In this document: positions 26,225-34,266 of the stretch, one piece after another
Layout: each line of letters opens with the position of its first letter
How positions within the stretch are numbered: position 1 is the first letter of the stretch
Assembly: GCF_006715485.1 (NCBI RefSeq)
Contig: NZ_VFNH01000005.1
Coordinates: forward strand, 1-64,000
DNA: 64,000 nt
Reading direction: 5' to 3'
From: Herbaspirillum sp. SJZ107
Lineage (GTDB): Bacteria > Pseudomonadota > Gammaproteobacteria > Burkholderiales > Burkholderiaceae_D
The notes under the pieces: model-generated
The model's database searches: none
Told to the model about the DNA's origin: nothing
What the model saw: only the letters and a program-made list of their open reading frames with translations
Translations under genes and position numbers: made by a program

Positions 26225-26356
26225 GCCCTTTCACCCGGTCGGGTGAATGGCCACGTCCGCCACCCGACCGAGCATTTCCTCTAATCTCCCCATCACTCAG
26301 GCATACATTCCTTATCGATGCGCTAAGATGGCCGCACCGTTATCCAAGGAGTCACC

Positions 26357-26614
26357 ATGAGTTTGCAAGACCAGTTCGCCCAGGCCCAGATCGATTCGAA
26401 GAATCTGCCGGAACGCCCGGACAACATGACCCTGCTGAAGATCTATTCCCTGTACAAGCAGGGAACGAGCGGCGACGCCACCGGCGAACGCCCCGGCTTC
26501 ACCGACATGATCGGCCGCGCCAAGTACGATGCCTGGGCTGCCCTCAAGGGCACCTCGCAGGAAGACGCGATGCAGCAGTACGTCGACCTGATCGAAGAAC
26601 TCAAGGACCAGTAA
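26357..26614 (+). CDS. Acyl-CoA-binding protein
   Basis: Four-helix cytoplasmic ACBP, 85 aa, binding medium- to long-chain acyl-CoA. Diagnostic motifs are LKIYSLYKQGTSGDA and KYDAWAALKG, which carry the conserved Tyr and Lys that contact CoA. Ends overlap by 14 nt with the convergent PHA-system gene. ACBP next to a PHA-granule protein fits acyl-CoA flux into storage polymer, which is inference. Confidence 0.95.
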   Translation: MSLQDQFAQAQIDSKNLPERPDNMTLLKIYSLYKQGTSGDATGERPGFTDMIGRAKYDAWAALKGTSQEDAMQQYVDLIEELKDQ

Positions 26615-26882
26615 ACACTTTACGCATGCTTTCCGCCACCTTCTGCTCGATGGTGGACGCGAAAGCGCTCATCAGGAAGCCCAGCTTGATGCGCAATGCA
26701 GCCTGGCGCTCGTGCAGCGCCAGCGATCCTTCGACGCCGCTGCGGTCGAAACGCAATACGTTGCCTTCCCACTTGCAATGCAAGCCATATTCGCCAGCCA
26801 GCTTGTCGGCCACCTTCTGCGCCGCGCTGCGCGCCGCGTCCGGACTCAAACTGTGCTGCTGGGTGATGCTGATATCTGCCAT
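26601..26882 (-). CDS. Polyhydroxyalkanoic acid system family protein
   Basis: Small cytoplasmic protein of the PHA-system family (TIGR02610 type), 93 aa from the ATG at 26882 (MADISITQQHSLSPD). The longer frame from 27056 adds an unrelated extension. The pattern of an N-terminal MADISI(x)HxL followed by a predicted helix AARSAAQKVADKLAGEYG and a beta-rich middle is typical. Members are found near PHA genes; a role at granules is inferred. Convergent with the ACBP gene. Confidence 0.85.
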   Translation of the reverse strand: MADISITQQHSLSPDAARSAAQKVADKLAGEYGLHCKWEGNVLRFDRSGVEGSLALHERQAALRIKLGFLMSAFASTIEQKVAESMRKVFTGP

Positions 26883-27021
26883 GCCGGCTGTCCTTCCGAT
26901 AAAACCGAATAACCCGGCATGATGCCAGTTGAGTGGCATAAAGGCTAGCAATTGACTAGCGTCAACATCCGTCGCGCACAAGGGACGACCATCCTGATAG
27001 ACATTGCCCAGGAGGAAGTCC

Positions 27022-28608
27022 ATGGATTCCAGCGCCACCCCGCCCCTCGGTTTCATCCCGATGCCCAGCGCCCGCTACCGCCAGCACCGCAAGGCGGCGC
27101 AACTGCTCGACCAGCCGGGACGGCCGCGCCCGAGCGGCGCCGCACTGGCCAGCCCGGGCTCGCCCGGCGCCTTCGATGCGGGCACGCCGGCAGGCGGCGC
27201 CGGCGACGTGCCCCTGCCCTTCGCCTTCGGATCGCGCGTCCTGATGTGGAAGCAGGACCCGTCGGTCGGCGAGATCGGCACCCGCAAGGCCTTCCTGCCC
27301 GGCGTGGTGCTGGCCGGGCCGCGCGACGCCCGCATCGAGATCAAGGATCCGGCCATCTCCGCGGTCGAGCCGAACGCCTTCGGCGACTTCGTGACCATGC
27401 CCGACACCCCGCAGTTCGACGCCGTCCACACTTTCGCCGTGGTGCGCCAGACGCTCACCATGTACCAGCGCGCGCTGTCGAACGCGGGTAGCCTGATGCC
27501 GCTGCCCTGGCAATGGAACAGCAGCGTCGACACCGCGCCGCTGCAGGTCTTTCCGTACGGCCTGCCGAACGTGATGAATGCTTTCTACAGCCGCAGCCAG
27601 TCGAGCCTGAAATTCGGCGACTTCATCCCGCCCGGCGAGACCGCCCGCGTGTACACCTGCCGCTCGTTCGACATCGTCTCGCACGAGACCGGCCATGCGG
27701 TGCTGGACGGCCTCAAGCCGCACTGGCTGGAAGCCAACAACCCGCCCCAGACCGGCGGCCTGCACGAATCCTTCGGCGACCTGACCGCGATCTTCCTGGC
27801 GCTGTCCCAGCTCGACCAGTGCGAGGCGGTGGTGGCCCAGACCAAGGCGCACCTGCACGATAAGACCTTCCTGGCCGACATCGCCGAGCAGTTCGGCCTG
27901 GCGCTGGGCAGCACCACCGGGCTGCGCAACGCCGACAACGACCTGACGCTGTCCCAGGCCGGCACCGAGGTGCACGCGATTTCCCAGGTCTTCACCGGCG
28001 CCATCTACGACATCCTGGCCGACATCTTCGCCTTCGAGCGCAAGCCCGAGCTGGAAGACTGTGCCGGCGTGCTGCACCGGGTGGCAGCCTGGCTGCGCGG
28101 ACTGGTGCTGCGCGCCCTGATCGCCGCGCCCGACGTCGCCGCCACCTATGCGGACGTGGCCAACGAGATGCTGCGCATCTGCCAGGAAGACGGCCGCCCG
28201 CCCGAGTACGCCGCCTTCATCCGCGACGGCTTCGCGCGGCGCGAAGTGCTCGACGTGCCCCTCGACGCCGGCCCCCTGCACCAGCCCGGCCTGCGCCTGG
28301 CCGCACTGGTCAGCGACGCCCCCGGCGCGCGCCAGGACCGGCGCGCCTGCTGCGGCACGATGAACCTGGCCGAGTACTACGATGTCGAACGGCTGCTGGA
28401 TGCGGAAGCGCAGGCGCTGGCGCGCTGGTGCGCGGCGCACGGGCGCTTCGGTCCGGCCGGCGCCGAACCGGCGCAGACCGGCGCCGCCGTGGTGGCCGCC
28501 GTCAGCGTCGGCGACGGCACCGCCGTGGTCGCGGCCGCAGTGACCGGCATGGCAGCGGCGCCGGCACCCGCCCCGCATGAACCGGTGGTGACGATCCCGA
28601 TTACCTGA
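27022..28608 (+). CDS. Gluzincin (M4-like) zinc metallopeptidase without signal peptide
   Basis: Putative zinc endopeptidase, 528 aa. Start at ATG 27022 with AGGAGG six nt upstream; the TTG frame from 27004 overlaps that site. The zinc-binding helix is HETGH (H221, E222, H225) in SHETGHAVLDG, and the third ligand is probably E249 in GLHESFGD, paralleling the thermolysin-family GxxNExxSD. There is no N-terminal signal peptide; an early TPPLGF segment recalls the PPL motif of protealysin-type precursors. The C-terminus is Ala/Val-rich low complexity. It is followed 16 nt later by an emfourin-like gene, indicating a protease-inhibitor pair. Confidence 0.85.
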   Translation: MDSSATPPLGFIPMPSARYRQHRKAAQLLDQPGRPRPSGAALASPGSPGAFDAGTPAGGAGDVPLPFAFGSRVLMWKQDPSVGEIGTRKAFLPGVVLAGPRDARIEIKDPAISAVEPNAFGDFVTMPDTPQFDAVHTFAVVRQTLTMYQRALSNAGSLMPLPWQWNSSVDTAPLQVFPYGLPNVMNAFYSRSQSSLKFGDFIPPGETARVYTCRSFDIVSHETGHAVLDGLKPHWLEANNPPQTGGLHESFGDLTAIFLALSQLDQCEAVVAQTKAHLHDKTFLADIAEQFGLALGSTTGLRNADNDLTLSQAGTEVHAISQVFTGAIYDILADIFAFERKPELEDCAGVLHRVAAWLRGLVLRALIAAPDVAATYADVANEMLRICQEDGRPPEYAAFIRDGFARREVLDVPLDAGPLHQPGLRLAALVSDAPGARQDRRACCGTMNLAEYYDVERLLDAEAQALARWCAAHGRFGPAGAEPAQTGAAVVAAVSVGDGTAVVAAAVTGMAAAPAPAPHEPVVTIPIT

Positions 28609-28624
28609 TCCGACGGGAGGCACG

Positions 28625-28909
28625 ATGAAGATCACGGCCAGGGCCAGCGGCGGTTTCAGCGGCCGCACCGAACAGGTCGAGCTGGACACCGGCGATCACG
28701 CCGACGGCCAGGCCATCGAGGCGCTGCTGGCGCGTCTCGATTTCTTCGGGGCACCGGCAGCAGCCTGCCCTGTCGGCGCCGACATCCGGCGCTGGGAAAT
28801 CACCGCCGATGACGGCCGGCGCTGCCGCACGCTGGTGTTGGCCGAGGATGGCGCCCCTTCTTTTGCCCACTGGCAAGCCCTGCTCGAGCACCTGCGCGGC
28901 CAGTCCTGA
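28625..28909 (+). CDS. Emfourin-like metalloprotease inhibitor
   Basis: Small cytoplasmic protein, 94 aa, resembling the emfourin family (protealysin inhibitors): MKITARASGGFSGRT opening, a middle helix IEALLARLDFFGAP, and the beta-strand pair RRWEITADDG...RTLVLAEDG. Emfourins are encoded next to protealysin-like M4 peptidases and inhibit them. Here it follows the metallopeptidase by 16 nt with GGGAGGCACG as ribosome-binding site, so the two are almost certainly co-translated. Inhibition of this particular enzyme is inferred from position and family. Confidence 0.75.
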   Translation: MKITARASGGFSGRTEQVELDTGDHADGQAIEALLARLDFFGAPAAACPVGADIRRWEITADDGRRCRTLVLAEDGAPSFAHWQALLEHLRGQS

Positions 28910-28969
28910 TCGCGCTCCTCCTGCGGCGACGACATTAATTTGCTTATGTGTATTGTGTATAAGCGTGAT

Positions 28970-28998
28970 TTGTCGTAAAAGCCGAATTGCCCTAAAAT
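28970..28998 (+). promoter_or_regulatory. Sigma-70 promoter of fdxA
   Basis: TTGTCG (28970-28975) and TAAAAT (28993-28998) are separated by exactly 17 nt, about 70 nt upstream of the fdxA start, in an AT-rich gap. Confidence 0.65.
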
Positions 28999-29068
28999 AC
29001 AGTGCTTTGCCGCGTCCGGCGAGTCTTACCACGCCCAGCGCCGCCTTCATTATTCAAATAGGACTGTT

Positions 29069-29392
29069 ATGACCCACGTTGTCACCGAATCGTGCATCCA
29101 ATGTCGCTACACCGATTGCGTGGATGTATGCCCGGTAGATTGTTTCCGGGAAGGCCCGAACTTCCTCGTCATCGACCCGGACGAGTGCATCGACTGCGCC
29201 GTGTGCGTAGCTGAATGCCCGGTCAACGCAATCTATGCGGAAGAGGACGTGCCGTCGGACCAGCAACAATTCATCAAGATCAACGTTGATCTGGCACGCA
29301 ACTGGCCGTCGATCACCAAGACCAAGCCGGCCCTGCCCGACGCGGACGAGTGGAAGGACGTCAAGGACAAGCTGGACAAGCTGGCCCGCTGA
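29069..29392 (+). CDS. fdxA: Seven-iron ferredoxin FdxA (3Fe-4S/4Fe-4S)
   Basis: Cytoplasmic electron carrier, 107 aa. It has the FdxA opening THVVTESCIQCRYTDC with VCPVDCF, and a second cluster motif CIDCAVCVAECP. The pattern matches the 3Fe-4S plus 4Fe-4S ferredoxins of Azotobacter FdI type, including the C-terminal ITKTKPALPDADEWKDV. Its partner is probably the ferredoxin-NADP reductase encoded 111 nt downstream. An inverted repeat GTGCCAC/GTGGCAC (29436-29453) without a T-run lies between them. Confidence 0.96.
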   Translation: MTHVVTESCIQCRYTDCVDVCPVDCFREGPNFLVIDPDECIDCAVCVAECPVNAIYAEEDVPSDQQQFIKINVDLARNWPSITKTKPALPDADEWKDVKDKLDKLAR

Positions 29393-29503
29393 GCCCGCGG
29401 CCGGTATCCATCCCCGGGTGCCGGTCCCAGCAAACGTGCCACAGTCGTGGCACACTAGCCGCCTTCGCCCCTACCCCCTACACATTCACAGGATTTAGCT
29501 AGC

Positions 29504-30598
29504 ATGACTATCGCGACCCCCGAAGCGGGCACCATCGCTCCCAACAGCTCCTTTGCCGGCGCCATCGAAGCCGATGCCGTGATCATCGGCGCGGGCCCGG
29601 TCGGCCTGTTCCAGGTGTTCGAACTTGGCCTGCTCGAGATCAAGGCCCACGTGATCGATTCGCTGCCGGCCGTCGGCGGTCAGTGCGTGGAACTGTACCC
29701 GGACAAGCCGATCTACGACATCCCTGCCGTGCCCGTCTGCACCGGCCAGGAACTGACCGACAACCTGCTCAAGCAGATCGAGCCGTTCGAGCCGACCTTC
29801 CACCTGGGCCAGGAAGTGACCACCGTGCAGCGCCGTGAAGACCACCGCTTCAACGTCGAAACCTCGACCGGTACCCAGTTCATCACCAAGACCATCTTCA
29901 TCGCTGCCGGCGTCGGTTCGTTCCAGGCGCGCACGATCAAGGTCGACGGCATCGACAAGTTCGAAGGCAGCCAGCTGCACTACCGTGTCAAGGACCCGAG
30001 CATTTTCGACGGCAAGAACCTGGTCATCTGCGGCGGCGGCGACTCCGCCCTGGACTGGGCCCTGAACTTCGTCGGCAAGGCCGAATCGGTCGTGCTGGTG
30101 CACCGCCGCGACGACTTCCGCGCCGCGCCGGCGTCGGTGGCCAAGATGAAGCAGCTGTGCGACGAATACGAAATGCAGCTGATCACCGGCCAGGTCACCG
30201 GCTTCGACGAAAAGGACGGCAAGCTGTCCGAAGTGAAAGTCACCGGTGCCGACGGCGTCACCCGCCGCGTGCCGCTGGACATGCTGATGGTGTTCTTCGG
30301 CCTGTCGCCGAAGCTGGGCCCGATCGCCGAATGGGGCCTGGACATCGAGCGCAAGCAGCTCAAGGTCATGGACACCGAGAAGTTCGAGACCAACGTGCCG
30401 GGCATCTTTGCCGTGGGTGACATCAACACCTACCCGGGCAAGAAGAAGCTGATCCTGTCGGGCTTCCACGAAGCCGCGCTGGCCGCCTTCGGCGCCGCAC
30501 CGTACATCTTCCCGGACAAGAAGATCCACATGCAGTACACGACGACCTCGCCGAAGCTGCACAAGATCCTCGGCGTCGAGACCCCGGTCTTCGACTAA
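29504..30598 (+). CDS. Ferredoxin-NADP reductase, thioredoxin-reductase-like type
   Basis: FAD-dependent ferredoxin/flavodoxin-NADP+ oxidoreductase of the TrxR-like (YumC) type, 364 aa. It has an N-terminal FAD motif IIGAGPVGLF and an internal NAD(P) motif ICGGGDSALDWAL. The CxxC redox pair of thioredoxin reductase is absent, as expected for this reductase class, and the C-terminal FAVGDINTYPGKKKL contacts flavin. Directly downstream of fdxA, its likely partner. A strong terminator follows at 30625. Confidence 0.93.
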   Translation: MTIATPEAGTIAPNSSFAGAIEADAVIIGAGPVGLFQVFELGLLEIKAHVIDSLPAVGGQCVELYPDKPIYDIPAVPVCTGQELTDNLLKQIEPFEPTFHLGQEVTTVQRREDHRFNVETSTGTQFITKTIFIAAGVGSFQARTIKVDGIDKFEGSQLHYRVKDPSIFDGKNLVICGGGDSALDWALNFVGKAESVVLVHRRDDFRAAPASVAKMKQLCDEYEMQLITGQVTGFDEKDGKLSEVKVTGADGVTRRVPLDMLMVFFGLSPKLGPIAEWGLDIERKQLKVMDTEKFETNVPGIFAVGDINTYPGKKKLILSGFHEAALAAFGAAPYIFPDKKIHMQYTTTSPKLHKILGVETPVFD

Positions 30599-30624
30599 AA
30601 CGTTCCGTAACAGTATGACCACGA

Positions 30625-30655
30625 AAATGCCCCGCCAGTGCGGGGCATTTTTCTT
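30625..30655 (+). terminator. Intrinsic terminator after ferredoxin reductase
   Basis: An 11-bp perfect stem (30625-30635 with 30640-30650), loop CAGT, followed by TTTTTCTT. Confidence 0.9.
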
Positions 30656-30739
30656 ATGTAGGTCACTTAACCGAAGCCTTATCACGAATGTGATACAAGC
30701 TTGCATAAGGATATTAGAAGAAAAGTACAAATCTTGATG

Positions 30740-30770
30740 TTGCCTCGTGCCAACCTGATTACCCTATAAT
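30740..30770 (+). promoter_or_regulatory. Probable phaZ promoter
   Basis: A perfect TATAAT (30765-30770) about 100 nt upstream of phaZ, with TTGCCT (30740-30745) as the best -35 at a slightly long 19-nt spacing. Confidence 0.5.
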
Positions 30771-30870
30771 TGACGAAACTGATGCGCAACCCTTGATCTG
30801 ACGCACAGTATGGGCCTTGAAAATGGAGTAGCAGTAGGTTCACAAGGCCCACTCTCACGAAGGAAACCAT

Positions 30871-32106
30871 ATGCTCTACCAACTGCATGAAATGCAACGC
30901 TCCTTCCTGAACCCGCTGATGCAGTGGGCCGATGCCTCCGCCAAGCTGTTCTCGAACCCGGTTTCGCCCTTCGCCCATACCCCGTTCGCACAACGTATCG
31001 CCGCCGGCTACGAGCTGATGTATCGCCTGGGAAAGGACTACGAAAAGCCAGCCTTTGAACTGAATTCGACCCTGATCGACGGCCAGACCGTCGGCATCAT
31101 GGAACACACGGTCGTCAGCAAGCCCTTCTGCAAGCTGCTGCATTTCAAGAAAGACATGTCGGACGTGGATTTTGCCGCGCTTAAACAGCCGACCGTACTG
31201 GTGGTCGCCCCACTGTCGGGGCACCATTCGACGCTGCTGCGCGACACCGTGCGCGCCCTGCTGCCGGAACAGGACGTGTACATCACCGACTGGGTCGACG
31301 CCCGTATGGTGCCGCTGTCCGATGGCGCCTTCCACCTCGACGACTATATTTATTACGTCCAGGATTTCATCCGCCACCTGGGCCCGGACGTGCACGTGAT
31401 TTCGGTCTGCCAGCCGACCGTGCCGGTGCTGGCCGCCATTTCCCTGATGGCCACCGCCAAGGATCCGAAACTGCCGAAGACGATGATCATGATGGGCGGC
31501 CCGATCGATCCGCGCAAATCGCCGACCGCCGTCAACGACCTGGCCATCGAAAAACCGTTCTCGTGGTTCGAGAACACCGTGATCTATGCGGTGCCGGGCA
31601 ATTACCCGGGCTTCGGCCGGAAGGTCTACCCGGGCTTCCTGCAGCACGCCGGCTTCATCGCCATGAACCCGGGCCGCCACGCCCAGAGCCACCGCGAGTT
31701 CTACCAGCACCTGGTGCGCGGCGACGACGATTCGGCCGAAGCGCACCGCAAGTTCTATGACGAATACAACGCCGTGCTCGACATGCCGGCCGAGTATTAT
31801 CTGGAAACCATCAAGACCGTGTTCCAGGACTTCAGCCTGCCGAAAGGCACCTGGACCGTCGGCGGCCAACTGGTGCGCCCGCAAGATATCGAGAACGTGG
31901 CCCTGTTCACCATCGAAGGCGAACTCGACGACATTTCCGGCGCCGGCCAGACCCAGGCTGCGCACGACCTGTGCACCGGCATCCCGGCCGACAAGCAGCA
32001 GCACTTCACGGCACCGAAATGCGGTCACTACGGCATTTTCTCGGGTCGCCGCTGGCGCGAGATCATTTGTCCGATGATCGGGGAGTTCGTCAGGAAGCAT
32101 GCCTGA
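30871..32106 (+). CDS. phaZ: Intracellular polyhydroxyalkanoate depolymerase
   Basis: Granule-associated depolymerase that mobilises PHB, 411 aa, matching the Ralstonia PhaZ1 type. The nucleophile is a cysteine rather than serine, in SVCQPTVPV (C180), as in Ralstonia C183. Probable partner residues are Asp in EGELDDISG and His in KCGHYGIFSG. No signal peptide. Start at 30871 with GAAGGAAACCAT upstream. Together with the ACBP and PHA-system genes a few kb away it indicates PHB storage. Terminated by a hairpin at 32126. Confidence 0.95.
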   Translation: MLYQLHEMQRSFLNPLMQWADASAKLFSNPVSPFAHTPFAQRIAAGYELMYRLGKDYEKPAFELNSTLIDGQTVGIMEHTVVSKPFCKLLHFKKDMSDVDFAALKQPTVLVVAPLSGHHSTLLRDTVRALLPEQDVYITDWVDARMVPLSDGAFHLDDYIYYVQDFIRHLGPDVHVISVCQPTVPVLAAISLMATAKDPKLPKTMIMMGGPIDPRKSPTAVNDLAIEKPFSWFENTVIYAVPGNYPGFGRKVYPGFLQHAGFIAMNPGRHAQSHREFYQHLVRGDDDSAEAHRKFYDEYNAVLDMPAEYYLETIKTVFQDFSLPKGTWTVGGQLVRPQDIENVALFTIEGELDDISGAGQTQAAHDLCTGIPADKQQHFTAPKCGHYGIFSGRRWREIICPMIGEFVRKHA

Positions 32107-32125
32107 CCGGTCGTTGGCGCAATAA

Positions 32126-32156
32126 AAAATGCCGCGGATTCCGCGGCATTTTCTTT
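32126..32156. terminator. Intrinsic terminator after phaZ
   Basis: A 12-bp perfect stem (32126-32137 with 32141-32152), three-base loop, T-rich 3' side and an A-run on the 5' side. It could also end the convergent RcnB-like transcript. Confidence 0.88.
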
Positions 32157-32224
32157 GGCCTGAGTGTGAAACCGTCGTAATCAGGTTCACCTTGCCGGGG
32201 CCGTCCAGCGGACGGCCCTCGGAC

Positions 32225-32665
32225 TCAACGGCTGTTGATGATCAGGTCCGCAATCACGCCGGTGGCAATCGCCGCCAGCACGTAGTCGCCGCCGGTCTGG
32301 ACCCAGTGGTAGCCGCGCGGCGGCTGGCGCAGGCGGTGGCCGCGCCAGTCGTCGACCACGTACTGGCGGTTGCGGTACTCGTTCGGCAGGCGGCCGCCGC
32401 GGCGCAGGTCGTGGCGCGGGCCGGCGCCGTCCCAGCGGCGATTGTCGCGGCCGTCCCAGCGGCCGTCACCGCCGCGGTGGTCGTCGCGGCGGTCGTTGCG
32501 GTAATCGCCGCGGTCGTTACGGGAATCGCCGCGGCGGTCGTTGTCGCGCTGGCTGTAGCGGTCATGGTCGCGGTCGCCGTAGCCGCGGTCCTGGGCGAAA
32601 CCGCTGGCGGTGACGCTCAGCAGCGCAGCGGCCAGGGTCGAGACGATCAAGTTCTTTTTGCTCAT
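32225..32665 (-). CDS. RcnB-family periplasmic protein
   Basis: Exported protein of the RcnB family, 146 aa from the ATG at 32665, which follows AAGGAGGATCTT; the frame from 32695 runs through that ribosome-binding site. The signal peptide ends near SGFAQ. The middle is an Arg/Asp/Asn/Gly-rich low-complexity stretch (about residues 25-90), followed by the conserved RcnB module NEYRNRQYVVDDWRGH, RQPPRGYHWVQTGGDYVL and a C-terminal hydrophobic segment. RcnB acts in Ni/Co homeostasis in E. coli, but many homologues have no metal link and none is visible here. Confidence 0.88.
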   Translation of the reverse strand: MSKKNLIVSTLAAALLSVTASGFAQDRGYGDRDHDRYSQRDNDRRGDSRNDRGDYRNDRRDDHRGGDGRWDGRDNRRWDGAGPRHDLRRGGRLPNEYRNRQYVVDDWRGHRLRQPPRGYHWVQTGGDYVLAAIATGVIADLIINSR

Positions 32666-32882
32666 AAGATCCTCCTTGAGGTTCATTTCTTGCATCTCAG
32701 TAGACCACCATGCATGCGATGCACTCCGTTAGTTGCATCACTTTTGGCGCCAATCCCCGCATGACTTTGATGGAAACGTTAGTTGGCTCACGTAAAAACC
32801 GGTCGGGCGGCGCTTCGACGCCATCCGGCTTTTCGCGGATAATGGCGGTTTAGCAAACGCCAGACTTTGTAACAGGCACATC

Positions 32883-33578
32883 GTGACAAAAACGCTCGCC
32901 GACCAGATCGAAGACCTGCTGCCGCAGACCCAGTGCACCAAATGCGGCTATCCCGCCTGCCGCCCATATGCGGAGGCGATCGCGCGCGGCGAAGCCGAGA
33001 TCAACCAGTGCCCGCCGGGCGGCATGGAAGGCGTGGCGCGCCTGTCCGCGCTGACCGGCCGTCCCATCATTCCTATCAATCCGGCCAACGGCGTGGAGCG
33101 TCCGCGTCCGGTCGCCTTCATCGACGAAGCCCTGTGCATCGGCTGCACGCTGTGCATCCAGGCCTGCCCGGTGGATGCCATCATGGGCGCGGCCAAGCAG
33201 ATGCACACCATCCTGCCGAGCCTGTGCACCGGCTGCGACCTGTGCGTGGCGCCCTGCCCGGTCGACTGCATCAGCATGCTGCCCGTCACCGAACGCACCG
33301 GCTGGGATGCCTGGTCGCAGGAACAGGCCGACGCCGCCCGCGCACGCCACGACTTCCGCAGCGAGCGCCTGCAGCGCGAAAAGGAAGAAAACGATGCACG
33401 GCTGGCGGCCAAGGCGCTGGAAAAGCTGCGTGCCGTCACGGCCGAGCAGACCAATACTGACGAGGAACTGGCCGAAAAGGAACGCAAGCGCGCGATCATC
33501 GCCGCCGCCATCGAACGCGCGCGCCAGAAGGCGGCCACGCCGCCTGCGCCGCCGTCCCTGGACAACAAAGACCAATAA
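32883..33578 (+). CDS. rsxB: RsxB-type electron-transport iron-sulfur protein
   Basis: Iron-sulfur protein of the RsxB/RnfB family, 231 aa, GTG start. An Fes-type cluster motif CTKCGYPACRPYA opens the protein, followed by two 4Fe-4S ferredoxin motifs, CIGCTLCIQACP and CTGCDLCVAPCP. A charged helical tail (about residues 145-220) is probably a coiled coil. The N-terminal membrane helix of classical RnfB is missing. No other rsx/rnf genes (A, C, D, G, E) are nearby, so it is an orphan subunit paired with nth, an arrangement common in betaproteobacteria. Confidence 0.9.
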   Translation: MTKTLADQIEDLLPQTQCTKCGYPACRPYAEAIARGEAEINQCPPGGMEGVARLSALTGRPIIPINPANGVERPRPVAFIDEALCIGCTLCIQACPVDAIMGAAKQMHTILPSLCTGCDLCVAPCPVDCISMLPVTERTGWDAWSQEQADAARARHDFRSERLQREKEENDARLAAKALEKLRAVTAEQTNTDEELAEKERKRAIIAAAIERARQKAATPPAPPSLDNKDQ

Positions 33579-33584
33579 GACCCG

Positions 33585-34256
33585 ATGAATCCCGCCAAAC
33601 GCCAAGAAATTTTTACGCGCCTGCGCCACGCCAATCCGAATCCGACCACCGAACTCGAATACACGACACCGTTCGAACTGCTGATCGCGGTGCTGCTCTC
33701 GGCGCAGGCCACCGACGTCGGCGTCAACAAGGCGACACGCAAGCTGTACCCGGTGGCAAACACGCCGCAAGCGATCCTCGACCTCGGTGAGGATGAACTG
33801 AAGACCTATATCTCGACCATCGGCCTGTACAACACCAAGGCAAAGAACGTGATCGCCACCTGCGAGATCCTGGTGAACCAGTACGGCGGCGAGGTCCCGC
33901 GCTCGCGCGAAGCGCTCGAGTCCCTGCCGGGCGTGGGCCGCAAGACCGCCAACGTGGTGCTGAACACCGCCTTCGGCGAGCTGGCGATGGCGGTCGACAC
34001 CCACATCTTCCGCGTGTCCAACCGCACCAAAATCGCACCCGGCAAGAACGTCGACGAGGTCGAGCGCAAGCTGATGAAGTTCGTGCCCAGGGAATTCCTG
34101 CAGGATGCCCACCACTGGCTGATCCTGCACGGGCGCTACACCTGCGTGGCGCGCAAACCCAAGTGCTGGAACTGCATCATCGCCGACCTGTGCGAATACA
34201 AGGACAAGACGCCGGCGCCGGCCGGCCTGGTCCCGGCCGCGGCCGGCGGCGTCTGA
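33585..34256 (+). CDS. nth: Endonuclease III
   Basis: Base-excision-repair DNA glycosylase/AP lyase for oxidised pyrimidines, 223 aa. It contains the helix-hairpin-helix LPGVGRKTANVVL with the catalytic Lys, the catalytic Asp in AVDTHIFRVSNR, and the C-terminal 4Fe-4S ligands CVARKPKCWNCIIADLC in the C-X6-C-X2-C-X5-C spacing. It starts 6 nt after rsxB and is co-transcribed with it. The stop is 10 nt from the convergent GT-C-like gene. Confidence 0.97.
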   Translation: MNPAKRQEIFTRLRHANPNPTTELEYTTPFELLIAVLLSAQATDVGVNKATRKLYPVANTPQAILDLGEDELKTYISTIGLYNTKAKNVIATCEILVNQYGGEVPRSREALESLPGVGRKTANVVLNTAFGELAMAVDTHIFRVSNRTKIAPGKNVDEVERKLMKFVPREFLQDAHHWLILHGRYTCVARKPKCWNCIIADLCEYKDKTPAPAGLVPAAAGGV

Positions 34257-34266
34257 GCACCCCTTC

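Noticed and set aside
26230..26247. Eight-bp inverted repeat after the FKBP gene
   Set aside because: No T-run follows, so it was not called as a terminator.
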